Below are positions 9,449 through 17,859 of a stretch of 64,000 bases of DNA, piece by piece. The stretch's first letter is position 1; each line of letters begins with the position of its first letter. A model generated the notes under the pieces. That model was given only the letters and a program-made list of their open reading frames with translations. It searched no databases and was not told the origin of the DNA. The position numbers and the translations under genes are program-made. Origin of the DNA: Brucella sp. BE17 (GTDB lineage: Bacteria; Pseudomonadota; Alphaproteobacteria; Rhizobiales; Rhizobiaceae); contig NZ_CP154468.1 of NCBI RefSeq assembly GCF_039545455.1, forward strand, positions 1,432,501 through 1,496,500, read 5' to 3'.

Positions 9449-9473
9449 TGGTATATCCAATTTGGTTTTACCA
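9449..9473. promoter_or_regulatory. Tandem GntR/FadR-type operator palindromes in divergent promoter
   Basis: TGGTTTTACCA at 9463-9473 is a perfect 4-3-4 palindrome of the TNGTNNNACNA type bound by FadR-subfamily GntR proteins. TGGTATATCCA at 9449-9459 is a one-mismatch copy, with centres 14 bases apart. The outer bases also form GTGGTA...TACCAC (9448-9474). The pair lies between the aminotransferase gene (start 9308) and the regulator gene (start 9591), where control of both would be exerted. Confidence 0.55.
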
Positions 9474-9590
9474 CTTTTGTCAAGTTGCACTTTGTGCTTG
9501 CGAAGGATTCGGATAGACAAGGTTTTTGCTTACACAGGCTTGCTGATTGTAATAATCTGGCGAGTCGGAAGAAATGAGAGAACAATTTGT

Positions 9591-10343
9591 ATGGCTCTGA
9601 GTAACACCCCGGAAACCATGAACGGCAACGAGACTTCCAAGGAAGCTCCTCCCCAACGGGCCTATGAGGGTGTGGCCAATGACATTGCGGCGATGATTCA
9701 GGCCAAATATGAAATAGGCGACAAATTGCCCGCCGAACGCGATTTTGCGACCCGTTTCAGTGTGTCGCGGCCAACCGTGCGTGAGGCGCTGCTGCGCCTT
9801 TCGCTGGCAGGTATGGTGGAAGTGCGCAAAAACAGCGGTGTCTACGTGACCAGCCGCCAGGAGATGGCCAATATAACCGAAGCTGGCACCGGCCCTTTTG
9901 AAAACCTTGATGCGCGCATTGCTGTCGAACCCGAGATCTGTGCGATTGCGGCGGGCAAGATGACCGAATCCACGCTGGCGCAGCTTGCTGACGCCATTGC
10001 CATGATGCGCTGGGAACATGCACAAGGCCGCGAGGCGGATGTGGGCGACCGCCGTTTTCACGTAACCATTGCGAGCGCCACCGGCAATGCCACGCTGGTG
10101 AGCATTGTTGATCAACTGTGGAAGACCCAGCTTGATTCCCGTATCTGGACCGAAATTCACCGCAGCATGCATATGCGTTCCTTCTGGCCGATGTGGCTGG
10201 CCGATCATCAGCGTGTTTTCGAGGCCTTACAGGCAAAGAACCCTGACGCGGCCCGCAGTGCGATGCTCAAACACATTCGCAACATCAAGGACACGCTTCT
10301 GAAAGAATCTTCACCGATGCGGTCTGGTCGGCTTGACGAATAG
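9591..10343 (+). CDS. FadR-type GntR transcriptional regulator (FCD domain)
   Basis: A 250-residue regulator. The winged helix-turn-helix lies at about residues 24-90 (IAAMIQAKYEIGDKLPAERD, then VSRPTVREALLRLSLAGMVE), followed by an all-helical FCD effector domain. Family metal or effector-site residues are plausible in FHVTIASATGN and MLKHIRN. ATG 9591 is chosen because the upstream extension to 9462 runs through the operator region and encodes nothing conserved. It is divergent from the aminotransferase-SDR pair and convergent with the transporter ATPase, so it probably controls the whole island. The effector is unknown. Confidence 0.88.
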   Translation: MALSNTPETMNGNETSKEAPPQRAYEGVANDIAAMIQAKYEIGDKLPAERDFATRFSVSRPTVREALLRLSLAGMVEVRKNSGVYVTSRQEMANITEAGTGPFENLDARIAVEPEICAIAAGKMTESTLAQLADAIAMMRWEHAQGREADVGDRRFHVTIASATGNATLVSIVDQLWKTQLDSRIWTEIHRSMHMRSFWPMWLADHQRVFEALQAKNPDAARSAMLKHIRNIKDTLLKESSPMRSGRLDE

Positions 10344-10356
10344 GCTAATGGATGGT

Positions 10357-10389
10357 GTTCCGTGCGCGGCCAGCCCCGCATGGAACTTT
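10357..10389. terminator. Hairpin between convergent genes
   Basis: GTTCCGTGCG (10357-10366) pairs with CGCATGGAAC (10377-10386) over 10 bp with one G-U pair, and TTTG follows. It lies between the stop of the regulator and the stop of the convergent ATPase gene. The T-run is short, so strength is uncertain. Confidence 0.6.
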
Positions 10390-10395
10390 GTGACA

Positions 10396-11118
10396 TCAGG
10401 CGGCTAGGAACGAGCGGAATTCCGGCGTTGACTGGCGTTTGAAGATTTCCTCCGGCGGTCCGTTTTCCAGAATATTGCCACCATGCATAAAGATGACGCG
10501 ATCTGCGACCTTCTGGGCAAAGCTCATTTCATGGGTGACGACCACCATGGCCATGCCGGAGCGGGCCAGATCTTCCATCACACCCAGCACTTCACCTGTT
10601 AGTTCCGGGTCAAGTGCCGAGGTAACCTCATCAAACAACATCAGCTTCGGTTCCATGGCCAGAGAGCGGGCAATAGCGACTCGCTGCTGCTGGCCGCCAG
10701 ACAGACGATCCGGATAGGCATCGAATTTATCGAGCAGCCCGACCTTGGCCAGAACCGCCTTCGCCTTTTGCTCTGCCTCAGACTTTGAAATATTCTTCAC
10801 CAGCTTGGGTGCCAGCATGATGTTCTGACCCACGGTCATATGGGGAAACAGGTTATATTGCTGGAATACAATACCCACGTCCCGTCTCAGTGCCCGCAGT
10901 GACGCCGGCTCGTAATTCATGATGTGGGATGCAACCTCGATGCTGCCAGCCTCGATTTTTTCCAGACCATTCAGGCAGCGCAGCAAGGTGGACTTACCCG
11001 ATCCACTGCGGCCCAGCAAAACAAGCACCTCACCTGCCGCCACTTCCAAGTTGATTTCATGAAGGACAACAACATCCCCGTAAGCTTTTTTCAGCCCTTT
11101 GACCTTAACGACCGGCAT
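10396..11118 (-). CDS. Polar amino-acid ABC transporter ATP-binding protein (GlnQ/HisP type)
   Basis: The 240-residue cytoplasmic ATPase of an amino-acid importer. Walker A is GRSGSGKST near residue 35, the Q-loop VFQQYNLFPHMTV, the signature LSGGQQQR and Walker B LMLFDEVTSALDPE, with the switch His in VVVTHEMSFA. It is last in a leftward transporter set and overlaps the preceding permease by 14 bases. Pairing with the nearby amidase and aminotransferase suggests an amino acid or amide substrate. Confidence 0.93.
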   Translation of the reverse strand: MPVVKVKGLKKAYGDVVVLHEINLEVAAGEVLVLLGRSGSGKSTLLRCLNGLEKIEAGSIEVASHIMNYEPASLRALRRDVGIVFQQYNLFPHMTVGQNIMLAPKLVKNISKSEAEQKAKAVLAKVGLLDKFDAYPDRLSGGQQQRVAIARSLAMEPKLMLFDEVTSALDPELTGEVLGVMEDLARSGMAMVVVTHEMSFAQKVADRVIFMHGGNILENGPPEEIFKRQSTPEFRSFLAA

Positions 11119-11752
11119 TCAAACGTACCTCCAGTTTGCGACTGAGCAGCGACAGCGGGAAACAAATGACAAAATAGATGACACAGACTACCGAAAAAAC
11201 TTTCATGGGGGCCATGGTGGCATTGCTCATCATGGCGGCCGCGCGCATCAGTTCCATCATTCCAACAATACTGGTCAACGACGTGTTTTTGACGATCTGT
11301 ACGAAGAAACCGACGGTTGGCGGCGTGGCGATGCGGATTGCCTGCGGCAGGACGACATGCTGGTAAAGCTGCCACGGAGTGAGCGCCAGGGCTTCAGCCG
11401 CCTCGAACTGGGTTCGTGGCACGGATTCAATTGCGCCCCGCCATATTTCTCCCAGAAAGGCCGAGGCAAAAAACGTCAGAGCAATAGCGGCTGCCACGAG
11501 CGGCGAAAGTGAAAACCCGATGAGGCTCAAACCGTAATAAATCAGGAAAAGCTGCATCAGCAACGGTGTGTTCTGAAACAGTTGCACATACGCGCCGCTT
11601 ATAGTGCGTAAGATTGGCGACGAAGAAACCCGCGACAACGCAACGGCAAAGCCTACGATACCGCCCAACGCAAAAGTCAACAGTGACAGATACAATGTCC
11701 ACTGGGCTGCCTGGATGAGAAAGAAAACATCATTGGATCCGAAATAACGCAT
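11105..11752 (-). CDS. Polar amino-acid ABC transporter permease (HisM/GlnP type)
   Basis: A 215-residue inner-membrane subunit with about five hydrophobic helices. The early FLIQAAQWTLYLSLLTFALGG and FQNTPLLMQLFLIYYGLS are typical of the His/Glu/Gln/Arg permease group, and the ATPase-contact EAA loop is visible in FEAAEALALTPWQLYQHVVLPQA. ATG 11752 is chosen because GAGGGG lies upstream of it and the longer frame to 11860 encodes nothing conserved. It sits 13 bases after the companion permease and overlaps the ATPase gene. Confidence 0.9.
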   Translation of the reverse strand: MRYFGSNDVFFLIQAAQWTLYLSLLTFALGGIVGFAVALSRVSSSPILRTISGAYVQLFQNTPLLMQLFLIYYGLSLIGFSLSPLVAAAIALTFFASAFLGEIWRGAIESVPRTQFEAAEALALTPWQLYQHVVLPQAIRIATPPTVGFFVQIVKNTSLTSIVGMMELMRAAAMMSNATMAPMKVFSVVCVIYFVICFPLSLLSRKLEVRLNAGR

Positions 11753-11765
11753 ATGCTCGGTCCCC

Positions 11766-12506
11766 TCACGCTTTAGGGCGGCGTGCGCCGCTGTAGCGCC
11801 ATGGCCAGATGAAAGCAGCCAGCATCGACAGGATGCCACGCAGCACAAATGCGAGCGCAAAATAAATAACTGTTATAACCAGATAGGTCTCGAAGGTGCG
11901 GAAACTTTCCGACTGAATGCGACCGGCAACAGCGGTCAGTTCCTGTACCGCGATGACGGATACCACGCTGGAGCCCAGCATTTGCAACACGAACTGGCTG
12001 TTGAGCGACGGAAATACCTTGGCAAGAGCCGGTGGCAACTTGGCGTACAAGAAAACCTGATAGGGTTTCAGCGCCAGACTGTCGGCCGCTTCAATCTGCG
12101 ACCGCGGAATGGATTCCAGACCAGCACGCACAATCTCGGTGATATAGGCTCCAAGATTGATGCTGAGCGCGATGCTGGCCAAGATGTAGGGCGATGGCCG
12201 GATGGGAAAACCGGCCCACATGGCAAGCTGAGGCAGGCCAAAGGCGACCATATAAAGCTGAGCCAGGAAAGGCGTATTTCTGATAACTTCGACATAGGTT
12301 GCGGCGATAGCTCGTGAAACCCGCCCACCCTCTGAGCGAGCCTTGGCGCAAAGAACCCCAAGCAGGAACCCAGAAATAGTGGCAATAACAGAGAGTTTAA
12401 TCGTCATCAGCAGGCCGCTGACGATCAGATCGGATCTCTGGAAAACGGCGCCAAACTGGAAGACGTAATCCATCAGAACATCCTGAATTCGGAAGAGGAT
12501 TGCCAC
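11766..12506 (-). CDS. Polar amino-acid ABC transporter permease (second subunit)
   Basis: Forms the heteromeric channel with the next permease. Family signatures are VIRNTPFLAQLYMVAFGLPQ, NLGAYITEIVRAGLESIPRS and the EAA loop IEAADSLALKPYQVFLYAKLPPA. The GTG at 12506 gives 246 residues, but that codon is buried in the stem of a hairpin (12501-12537). ATG 12473 is an alternative start giving 235 residues. The 49 bases upstream separate it from the binding-protein stop. Confidence 0.9.
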   Translation of the reverse strand: MAILFRIQDVLMDYVFQFGAVFQRSDLIVSGLLMTIKLSVIATISGFLLGVLCAKARSEGGRVSRAIAATYVEVIRNTPFLAQLYMVAFGLPQLAMWAGFPIRPSPYILASIALSINLGAYITEIVRAGLESIPRSQIEAADSLALKPYQVFLYAKLPPALAKVFPSLNSQFVLQMLGSSVVSVIAVQELTAVAGRIQSESFRTFETYLVITVIYFALAFVLRGILSMLAAFIWPWRYSGARRPKA

Positions 12507-12537
12507 ACACGCCTGCCAGGGACAGAGATGTGTGGCA
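12501..12537 (-). promoter_or_regulatory. Intercistronic hairpin after binding-protein gene
   Basis: TGCCACACA (12501-12509) and TGTGTGGCA (12529-12537) are perfect 9-base inverted repeats with a 19-base loop. They lie between the binding-protein stop and the permease and include the possible GTG start at 12504-12506. Such hairpins commonly protect the upstream message and lower downstream translation; here that is inferred from position. Confidence 0.5.
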
Positions 12538-12555
12538 TAGTGGTTTTAGCGAAAA

Positions 12556-13344
12556 TCAGTTCAGGGCCGGCATATCGATACCTAGCCACTTTTGATGGAG
12601 CTCTCCAAGAAAGCCGCTCTTCTCATTAAAGAAGATCCATGTATTGACCCACTGCCGCAGATCCGCATCGGAACGGCGCATGGCAATGCCAGCATAAACT
12701 GAGAACGCATCAAACTTGCGTTCAAGCTGCAAGTCCGGAAAACGCTTGGCAAGGTCAGCCGCGACGCTTGTGCCGAACACGGTGGCATCAATCTGGTTGG
12801 TGGCAAGCGACTGGATGACAGTTGCGTCATCATCATAACGGCGTATATCTGCCTTGGTGGCAAAACGGGTAACGATATCGTCTTGCATGGTGCCGCGTGT
12901 AACACCTATGACCTTGCCTTCAGTTTGCTCAAAATCCTTCATTTCATTGGATTTTGGGGCAATCATCACCATCGGATACGATGTGTAAGGATTGGAAAGT
13001 GCAATGGTGGCGGCACGTTGCGGGTTGATGCCGACAGTGGCGATAACCAGATCCGCCTTGTTGGTGACAAGCGTCGGTACGCGGTTTGCGCCGGTTACCA
13101 CAACCATATCCAATTCCACACCAAGATCCTTGGCAATAGCCTTTGCGATGTCGATATCCATTCCTTCAACCTGGTTGTCGGCACCGATCTGGCTGTAAGG
13201 TGGCACATCATTCTGAACGGCAATGGTGATCTTTTTCGCCGAAAGAATACGGTCGAGCGCAGATTGTGCCTGGGCTGGCATCGTGACGGTGGTGAAGGCT
13301 GCGACCGCGATAAGCGCTTGCATGGTTTTCTTTAAAAATTTCAT
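12556..13344 (-). CDS. Amino-acid ABC transporter periplasmic substrate-binding protein
   Basis: A 262-residue protein with a Sec signal peptide (MKFLKKTMQALIAVAAF...PAQAQS). The mature part has the SBP family 3 pattern: IAVQNDVPPYSQIG, EGMDIDIAKAIAKDLGVEL, and DLVIATVGINPQRAATIALSNPY. It delivers the substrate to the two permeases downstream. ATG 13344 follows AGAGGGG; the long upstream extension in frame lacks a signal peptide and is not coding. The ligand cannot be named, but the family takes polar amino acids or their derivatives. Confidence 0.92.
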   Translation of the reverse strand: MKFLKKTMQALIAVAAFTTVTMPAQAQSALDRILSAKKITIAVQNDVPPYSQIGADNQVEGMDIDIAKAIAKDLGVELDMVVVTGANRVPTLVTNKADLVIATVGINPQRAATIALSNPYTSYPMVMIAPKSNEMKDFEQTEGKVIGVTRGTMQDDIVTRFATKADIRRYDDDATVIQSLATNQIDATVFGTSVAADLAKRFPDLQLERKFDAFSVYAGIAMRRSDADLRQWVNTWIFFNEKSGFLGELHQKWLGIDMPALN

Positions 13345-13432
13345 GGCATTACCCCTCTTTTTCCGCTTTTCACGCGGGTTTGGCTGTCCTGTGGCCGGGA
13401 ATGCCGGACGCACGGGTGATGAATAGATGAGA

Positions 13433-14872
13433 CTACTGGAAACTTGCAAAATCGGGCCTTTGCCGGTGAACAGGCACAGCTTCTTCAAAGGCTTGGGAGA
13501 CCTGCAAAACGCCGAGATCGTCAAACCGCTTGCCAACGATCTGCAGACCAATCGGTAGGCCGGCGCTATCAAACCCGCAAGGTACGACCGAGGCCGGATT
13601 TCCGGAGAAATTGAACGGATACATGAACTCTGCCCAAGCCATCCAGTCCCAGTCATGCTGCGGCCAGTGGTCGGGACGCATCTGAGTGGGCGGAAAGGCG
13701 GTAACTGAGCACGCAGGCGTCAGGAAGAAATCCCAATTCTCAAGGAAGCTCTGCATGTCGGCGAGGTAGTCATACTTCTCTTGACGGCGGTTTAGCCATT
13801 CCGAGGATGTGTAGTGGGCACCAGCCCGCATGCAAGCCACGTAATCGGCACCCATGCGACTTTCCCATTCCGGCAGGATGTGAAGACGACGTGCGTCCTT
13901 GGCTGTCCAAAAGAACCGGGCGAGATCTTCGCCCTTCGGACCCCATGACGGCGTGACTTCTTCAACCGTTGCACCCAGCGCTTTGAAGGCTTCTGCCGCT
14001 GCACGAATTGCCTTTTCGACGTCGGGATCAACACGAGCAAAACCAAGGTCGATGCTGAAGGCAATCTTCTTGCCCTTCATCGAGGTCTGCAGATTGGCCA
14101 GATAATCCGGCGGCATGGCCTCCGAACTGGTGTGATCGAGATAATGCGGGCCAGACATCACGCGCAGCATCATGGCGCTTTCAGCCGTAGTGCGGGACAT
14201 GGGGCCAATATGAGTGCCATAATCATTATTTGACACCGGCACATGCGGCACGCGACCATAGGTTGGCTTGAGCCCAAAAATGGAGCAGAAGTGGGCTGGC
14301 ATACGAATAGATCCACCACCATCCGAACCAAGATGCAGCGGACCAAAACCAGCGGATGCAGCAACTGCTGCACCCGCAGAAGATGCACCAGCATTCATTC
14401 CTTTTGCCCAGGGATTATGGGTTATGCCCAAACGCGGGCTGTAACTGAGGCCGGACCAAGCCATTTCAGAAGTCGTTGTTTTACCCAGAACCACCGCACC
14501 AGCATCCCGCAAACGCTTGACGACAACGTTATCTTCGGTGGCGACGTCAGTTGTTTCAGCATACCAGTTCGATCCCTGCTCCGTCTTGAAGCCTGCGAGA
14601 TCATAGGCATCCTTGATTGTAACCGGAATGCCGAGCAATGGCTTGGAGACACCGCGCGCACGCTCTTGATCCGCCTTGGCGGCTTCGGCAAGCGCTTGAT
14701 CTGCCGTGATCACCGAAAAGGCATTGAGATGCGGGTTGATCGCCTCGATACGATCAAGAATGGCCTTAGTGACTTCAGTCGCCGACAAGGCTGAGCTTTC
14801 ATATGCTGACGTCAGCTCAATGGCCGACATGTAACCGATTTCAGCATATGTCGAAAAATCTGTAGTACTCAC
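13433..14872 (-). CDS. Amidase-signature family hydrolase
   Basis: A 479-residue serine amidase with the Ser-cisSer-Lys triad: Lys87 in VTIKDAYDL, cis-Ser in NAGASSAGAAV (around 164-165) and nucleophile Ser188 in GSDGGGSIRMPA. The usual GGSSGG is GASSAGA here. Overall it resembles the branch containing 6-aminohexanoate cyclic dimer hydrolases and related amidases, so a linear or cyclic amide substrate is plausible but unproven. GTG 14872 is the likely start. It is the first gene of the leftward amidase-transporter set, 88 bases ahead of the binding-protein gene. Its product would supply an amino acid for the nearby aminotransferase. Confidence 0.88.
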   Translation of the reverse strand: MSTTDFSTYAEIGYMSAIELTSAYESSALSATEVTKAILDRIEAINPHLNAFSVITADQALAEAAKADQERARGVSKPLLGIPVTIKDAYDLAGFKTEQGSNWYAETTDVATEDNVVVKRLRDAGAVVLGKTTTSEMAWSGLSYSPRLGITHNPWAKGMNAGASSAGAAVAASAGFGPLHLGSDGGGSIRMPAHFCSIFGLKPTYGRVPHVPVSNNDYGTHIGPMSRTTAESAMMLRVMSGPHYLDHTSSEAMPPDYLANLQTSMKGKKIAFSIDLGFARVDPDVEKAIRAAAEAFKALGATVEEVTPSWGPKGEDLARFFWTAKDARRLHILPEWESRMGADYVACMRAGAHYTSSEWLNRRQEKYDYLADMQSFLENWDFFLTPACSVTAFPPTQMRPDHWPQHDWDWMAWAEFMYPFNFSGNPASVVPCGFDSAGLPIGLQIVGKRFDDLGVLQVSQAFEEAVPVHRQRPDFASFQ

Positions 14873-15060
14873 GAATTAATCCCATTTTTCTTATTATGAA
14901 GCTCAACAAGCGGCGCCACCGAAATTGGTCTAACCACTCTGGTAATTCCAGTATGACGGGAGTTTTAAATCTGTCAATTGAATTTTTGCGGATAGGAGGT
15001 TTAGGAAGCCATAGGGCCAACATCGGGAGAGTAGCCGGAAAACAAGGAGCTGAACTTTCG

Positions 15061-15420
15061 TGTTTGATCCCGGTATTCAATGGTGCATTATTTTCCCGTG
15101 AATGGAAGTGTGCGCTATGGGCCAGATTTACACGGAAGCACCACGACGACTGAGACAGCCCGTCGAGTAATGTACAATCGTCTAGAGAGTATGAGGGAAC
15201 TTTCAAAGCGTTACAGGATCAACCACAAGACAGTAGCCAGATGGAAGAAGCGAACGTCCGTGGCCGACCTCCGTCCGGTGTGGGAGACCCACATTCCACG
15301 GCTTTGTCCTTGGAAGAGGAAGCCGCCAACGTCGCCTTTCACAGACATACATTGCTGCCGATTGATGACTGCCTCTACGCGCTCCAGCCAGCGATCCCGC
15401 AACAACCGGAACGGGTCAGA
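15061..15420 (+). mobile_element. IS481-family transposase relic
   Basis: Three frames must be joined to read an IS481-type N-terminus: MGQIYTE from ATG 15117, then HGSTTTTETARRVMYN and MRELSKRYRINHKTVARWKK (helix-turn-helix), then LSLEEEAANVAFHRHTLLP and IDDCLYALQPAIPQ, where similarity stops near 15410. The DDE catalytic domain is absent. The rest of 14873-15460 shows nothing else. It marks the right edge of the amidase island. Confidence 0.75.
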
Positions 15421-15460
15421 CTAGTCCAATCCACCAAATGCCGGGACTAAACACTTAAGC

Positions 15461-16705
15461 CTATATTTGGATGCCCTGTCCCTCTGGTTTTAAAGGTACC
15501 GGTTTTCCCAGCAGAAAACCTTGTAGCTCATCACAATCCGTCTCTTGCATGAGAGACAATTGACGCTGTGTTTCAATTCCTTCTGCTGTAACCTGAATAT
15601 CAAGCGCATGTGCGAGGCCGATGATCCCGCGCACAATTTTGATTGACTTCTCATCCTCATCGATATTGACGATGAATTGCCGGTCGATTTTGAGTTTGTC
15701 GATCATAAAGCGACGCAGATAAGCGATACTGCAGTAACCTGAGCCAAAATCATCAAGGACGATCCGGAAGCCACGCTTACGAAGATCTCGCACCGTAAGC
15801 GCACTTTGTTCGTCATCCATCATAATGTGTTCGGTCAGTTCGAGTTCAAACTGTTCAGGACTGCAACCAAATGATCTCACACTCGCCTCTGCCTGTTCTG
15901 CGAACGATGCAACCCGACATTGCTGCGGGGAGACGTTCACCGCCACGAATTCTCCAGGACGATGACGGGCAACACGGGCTGCGGCTTCAAGGACGTGCTG
16001 TCCCAGCTGATTGATCAGGCCTGTTGCCTCGGCCTGTGGCAGGAACTCTGCCGGACTCAACCAGCCATCTGTCGGATGGCGCCATCGCACAAGCGCCTCA
16101 TGACCGACAAGGGTAAGATCGCGGCGAGAGAACAATGGTTGGTAATGCACAACAATCTGATCTTTGCTTTCCAGAGCTGTTGCCAGATCGTCTGCAATTG
16201 TCTGCTGGCGTTTTAATTCCTTATCGAGTGATGCTTTGAATGTATTGAAATTGGAGCCGCCAGAAACCTTTTGAAATTGCAAGGCGACATCAGCACGACG
16301 CACCAGCTCCTTAACCGGAAGCGGCTTTGCATCCTGATAAGATACACCAATGCTCAACTTTATCAGCACTTCCCGGCTTTTTAACAGGAAGGGCTCATGA
16401 ACTGTCGCCAGAAGCCGTTTGCACAGCTTTATGACTGAATTTTTAGAAGTCGTGCCATTAACGAAAATCACAAATCCGTCTCGACCGGTTCGTGCCAAAA
16501 TATCATGGCTGCGGATTTCATGCTTGAGACGGCGAACCAGTTGAAGAAAAAGCATGTCGACATCGTCTGTACCAAGCGAGAGACTCAACCGGCGAAAACG
16601 ATCAATATCAATGGACAATATTGCGCACGAAGAGGACATTTTCGCAGCAAGAGGCTCAACCCTCTTTAAAAACACAACAAAATCATGAAGCGCATACTCG
16701 GACAC
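15461..16705 (-). CDS. Degenerate-GGDEF plus EAL protein (predicted cyclic-di-GMP phosphodiesterase)
   Basis: A 414-residue soluble protein. The N-terminal GGDEF domain is degenerate: the signature is GRDGF (74-78), so it should not make c-di-GMP. The C-terminal EAL domain looks complete: HYQPLFS, EAL at 203-205 in HEALVRWRH, NVSPQQ, ELTEHIM, DDFGSGY at 318-324, KIDRQF, AEGIET and LQGFLLGKP. Hydrolysis of c-di-GMP to pGpG is predicted. GTG 16705 has AAGGAA upstream. It follows the PAS-GGDEF gene in the same direction by 110 bases and lies beside a glycan synthase with c-di-GMP-binding-type domains. Confidence 0.9.
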   Translation of the reverse strand: MSEYALHDFVVFLKRVEPLAAKMSSSCAILSIDIDRFRRLSLSLGTDDVDMLFLQLVRRLKHEIRSHDILARTGRDGFVIFVNGTTSKNSVIKLCKRLLATVHEPFLLKSREVLIKLSIGVSYQDAKPLPVKELVRRADVALQFQKVSGGSNFNTFKASLDKELKRQQTIADDLATALESKDQIVVHYQPLFSRRDLTLVGHEALVRWRHPTDGWLSPAEFLPQAEATGLINQLGQHVLEAAARVARHRPGEFVAVNVSPQQCRVASFAEQAEASVRSFGCSPEQFELELTEHIMMDDEQSALTVRDLRKRGFRIVLDDFGSGYCSIAYLRRFMIDKLKIDRQFIVNIDEDEKSIKIVRGIIGLAHALDIQVTAEGIETQRQLSLMQETDCDELQGFLLGKPVPLKPEGQGIQI

Positions 16706-16815
16706 GTATCATTCCTTTTCATCGATCACGATAGAACAAGGTACTTTTGGCCGATTAGCATGAAAATAGTGTCAAAAACGGAAACGCCCGCTCGTCGTTA
16801 TTTAAATTTTGTGTA

Positions 16816-17760
16816 TCAGGCTGCCTCAGGCTTAACAAACCATTCCCATCCACCCTTGTTGAGCGCTTTTCTACGATATAGCGCCTGGTCAGCACACCGC
16901 AAGAGAGTTTTTAAATCTGTTCCGTCCTGTGGCAGAAGGCTGGCACCTATACTGGCACCTATGCTGACAGAATTGGTGCCGAGATTTATCGGCAAGGACA
17001 GGGCGGCGGCGATGCGCGAGCAGACCTGTTCCGCTGTCTCTGGCGTGCGGATATCTGGTAGAAGAACCGCGAATTCGTCTCCGCCCATCCGGCAAACCAG
17101 ATCACCGGCGCGCACACTGTCGCGCAACCGGGTCGCAACCGTTATGAGTGTTTGATCTCCCGCCTCATGTCCCCAACGATCATTGACAGCTTTAAAGCCA
17201 TCAAGATCGATCAGCAGAATTCCGGTCATTGTCCCTTGCGCAGCTTCCGATTGGGCCAGCTGATCCCAGCGCTCCTGTAACATGCGGCGATTGGCAAGTT
17301 TTGTCATTATGTCTTCAAATGCCGATTGCCGTAAAGCCTGCTCGGCAATCCTGCGATCAGAAACATCGTTAAAGATAGCGATACCAAGCCCCATTTCATG
17401 AAGAAGAACACCACAGTGCTCAACGGTCTTTATTGCACCGTTGCGGCACAAAACTTCAATTTCAAAGGGGGCAATTTCTGAAATGCCGTGCTCGTGCATT
17501 TGCCAGAGATCCTGCCAGTAGGTTCTGGCTCTTTCTCGGTCGCGTTCACGCCGGTAGGTCTTGTCAATCCAGTCATCAACAGTCTCAAAACTTTTTTCTT
17601 CATAGCCGAATGTTGTGGTGAAGGCACGGTTCGTGAAGCTGATCTTTCCATCGGACAAGGAGGCCCAAGAAAGGGGAACCGGCAATGCATCAAGAATTAT
17701 ATGGAACTGCTGTGCGGTGAAGCCCGTCGCTCTTGCAGCCCGTTCTAGAAATTCCTTCAT
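16816..17760 (-). CDS. PAS-GGDEF diguanylate cyclase
   Basis: A 314-residue protein with an N-terminal PAS sensor (about residues 18-135, including DALPVPLSWASLSDGKISF and IAIFNDVSDRRIAEQAL) and a C-terminal GGDEF domain with an intact GGDEF motif at 226-230. An RxxD product-inhibition site (RAGD, 217-220) sits exactly five residues before the motif. No membrane segment or signal peptide is seen, so it should be cytoplasmic. ATG 17760 has GGTGGAG upstream. It lies 99 bases after the glycan operon in the same orientation, and its c-di-GMP is the obvious candidate input for the neighbouring NfrB-like synthase. Confidence 0.9.
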   Translation of the reverse strand: MKEFLERAARATGFTAQQFHIILDALPVPLSWASLSDGKISFTNRAFTTTFGYEEKSFETVDDWIDKTYRRERDRERARTYWQDLWQMHEHGISEIAPFEIEVLCRNGAIKTVEHCGVLLHEMGLGIAIFNDVSDRRIAEQALRQSAFEDIMTKLANRRMLQERWDQLAQSEAAQGTMTGILLIDLDGFKAVNDRWGHEAGDQTLITVATRLRDSVRAGDLVCRMGGDEFAVLLPDIRTPETAEQVCSRIAAALSLPINLGTNSVSIGASIGASLLPQDGTDLKTLLRCADQALYRRKALNKGGWEWFVKPEAA

Positions 17761-17859
17761 TCGGCGTCTCCACCTGCCTTCAACAGGCTGTTAATTTGAC
17801 TCTAATCAATCCATCCATGGGCCAATAACGTCGAAAATATGTTTATCTTTGATGATGTA

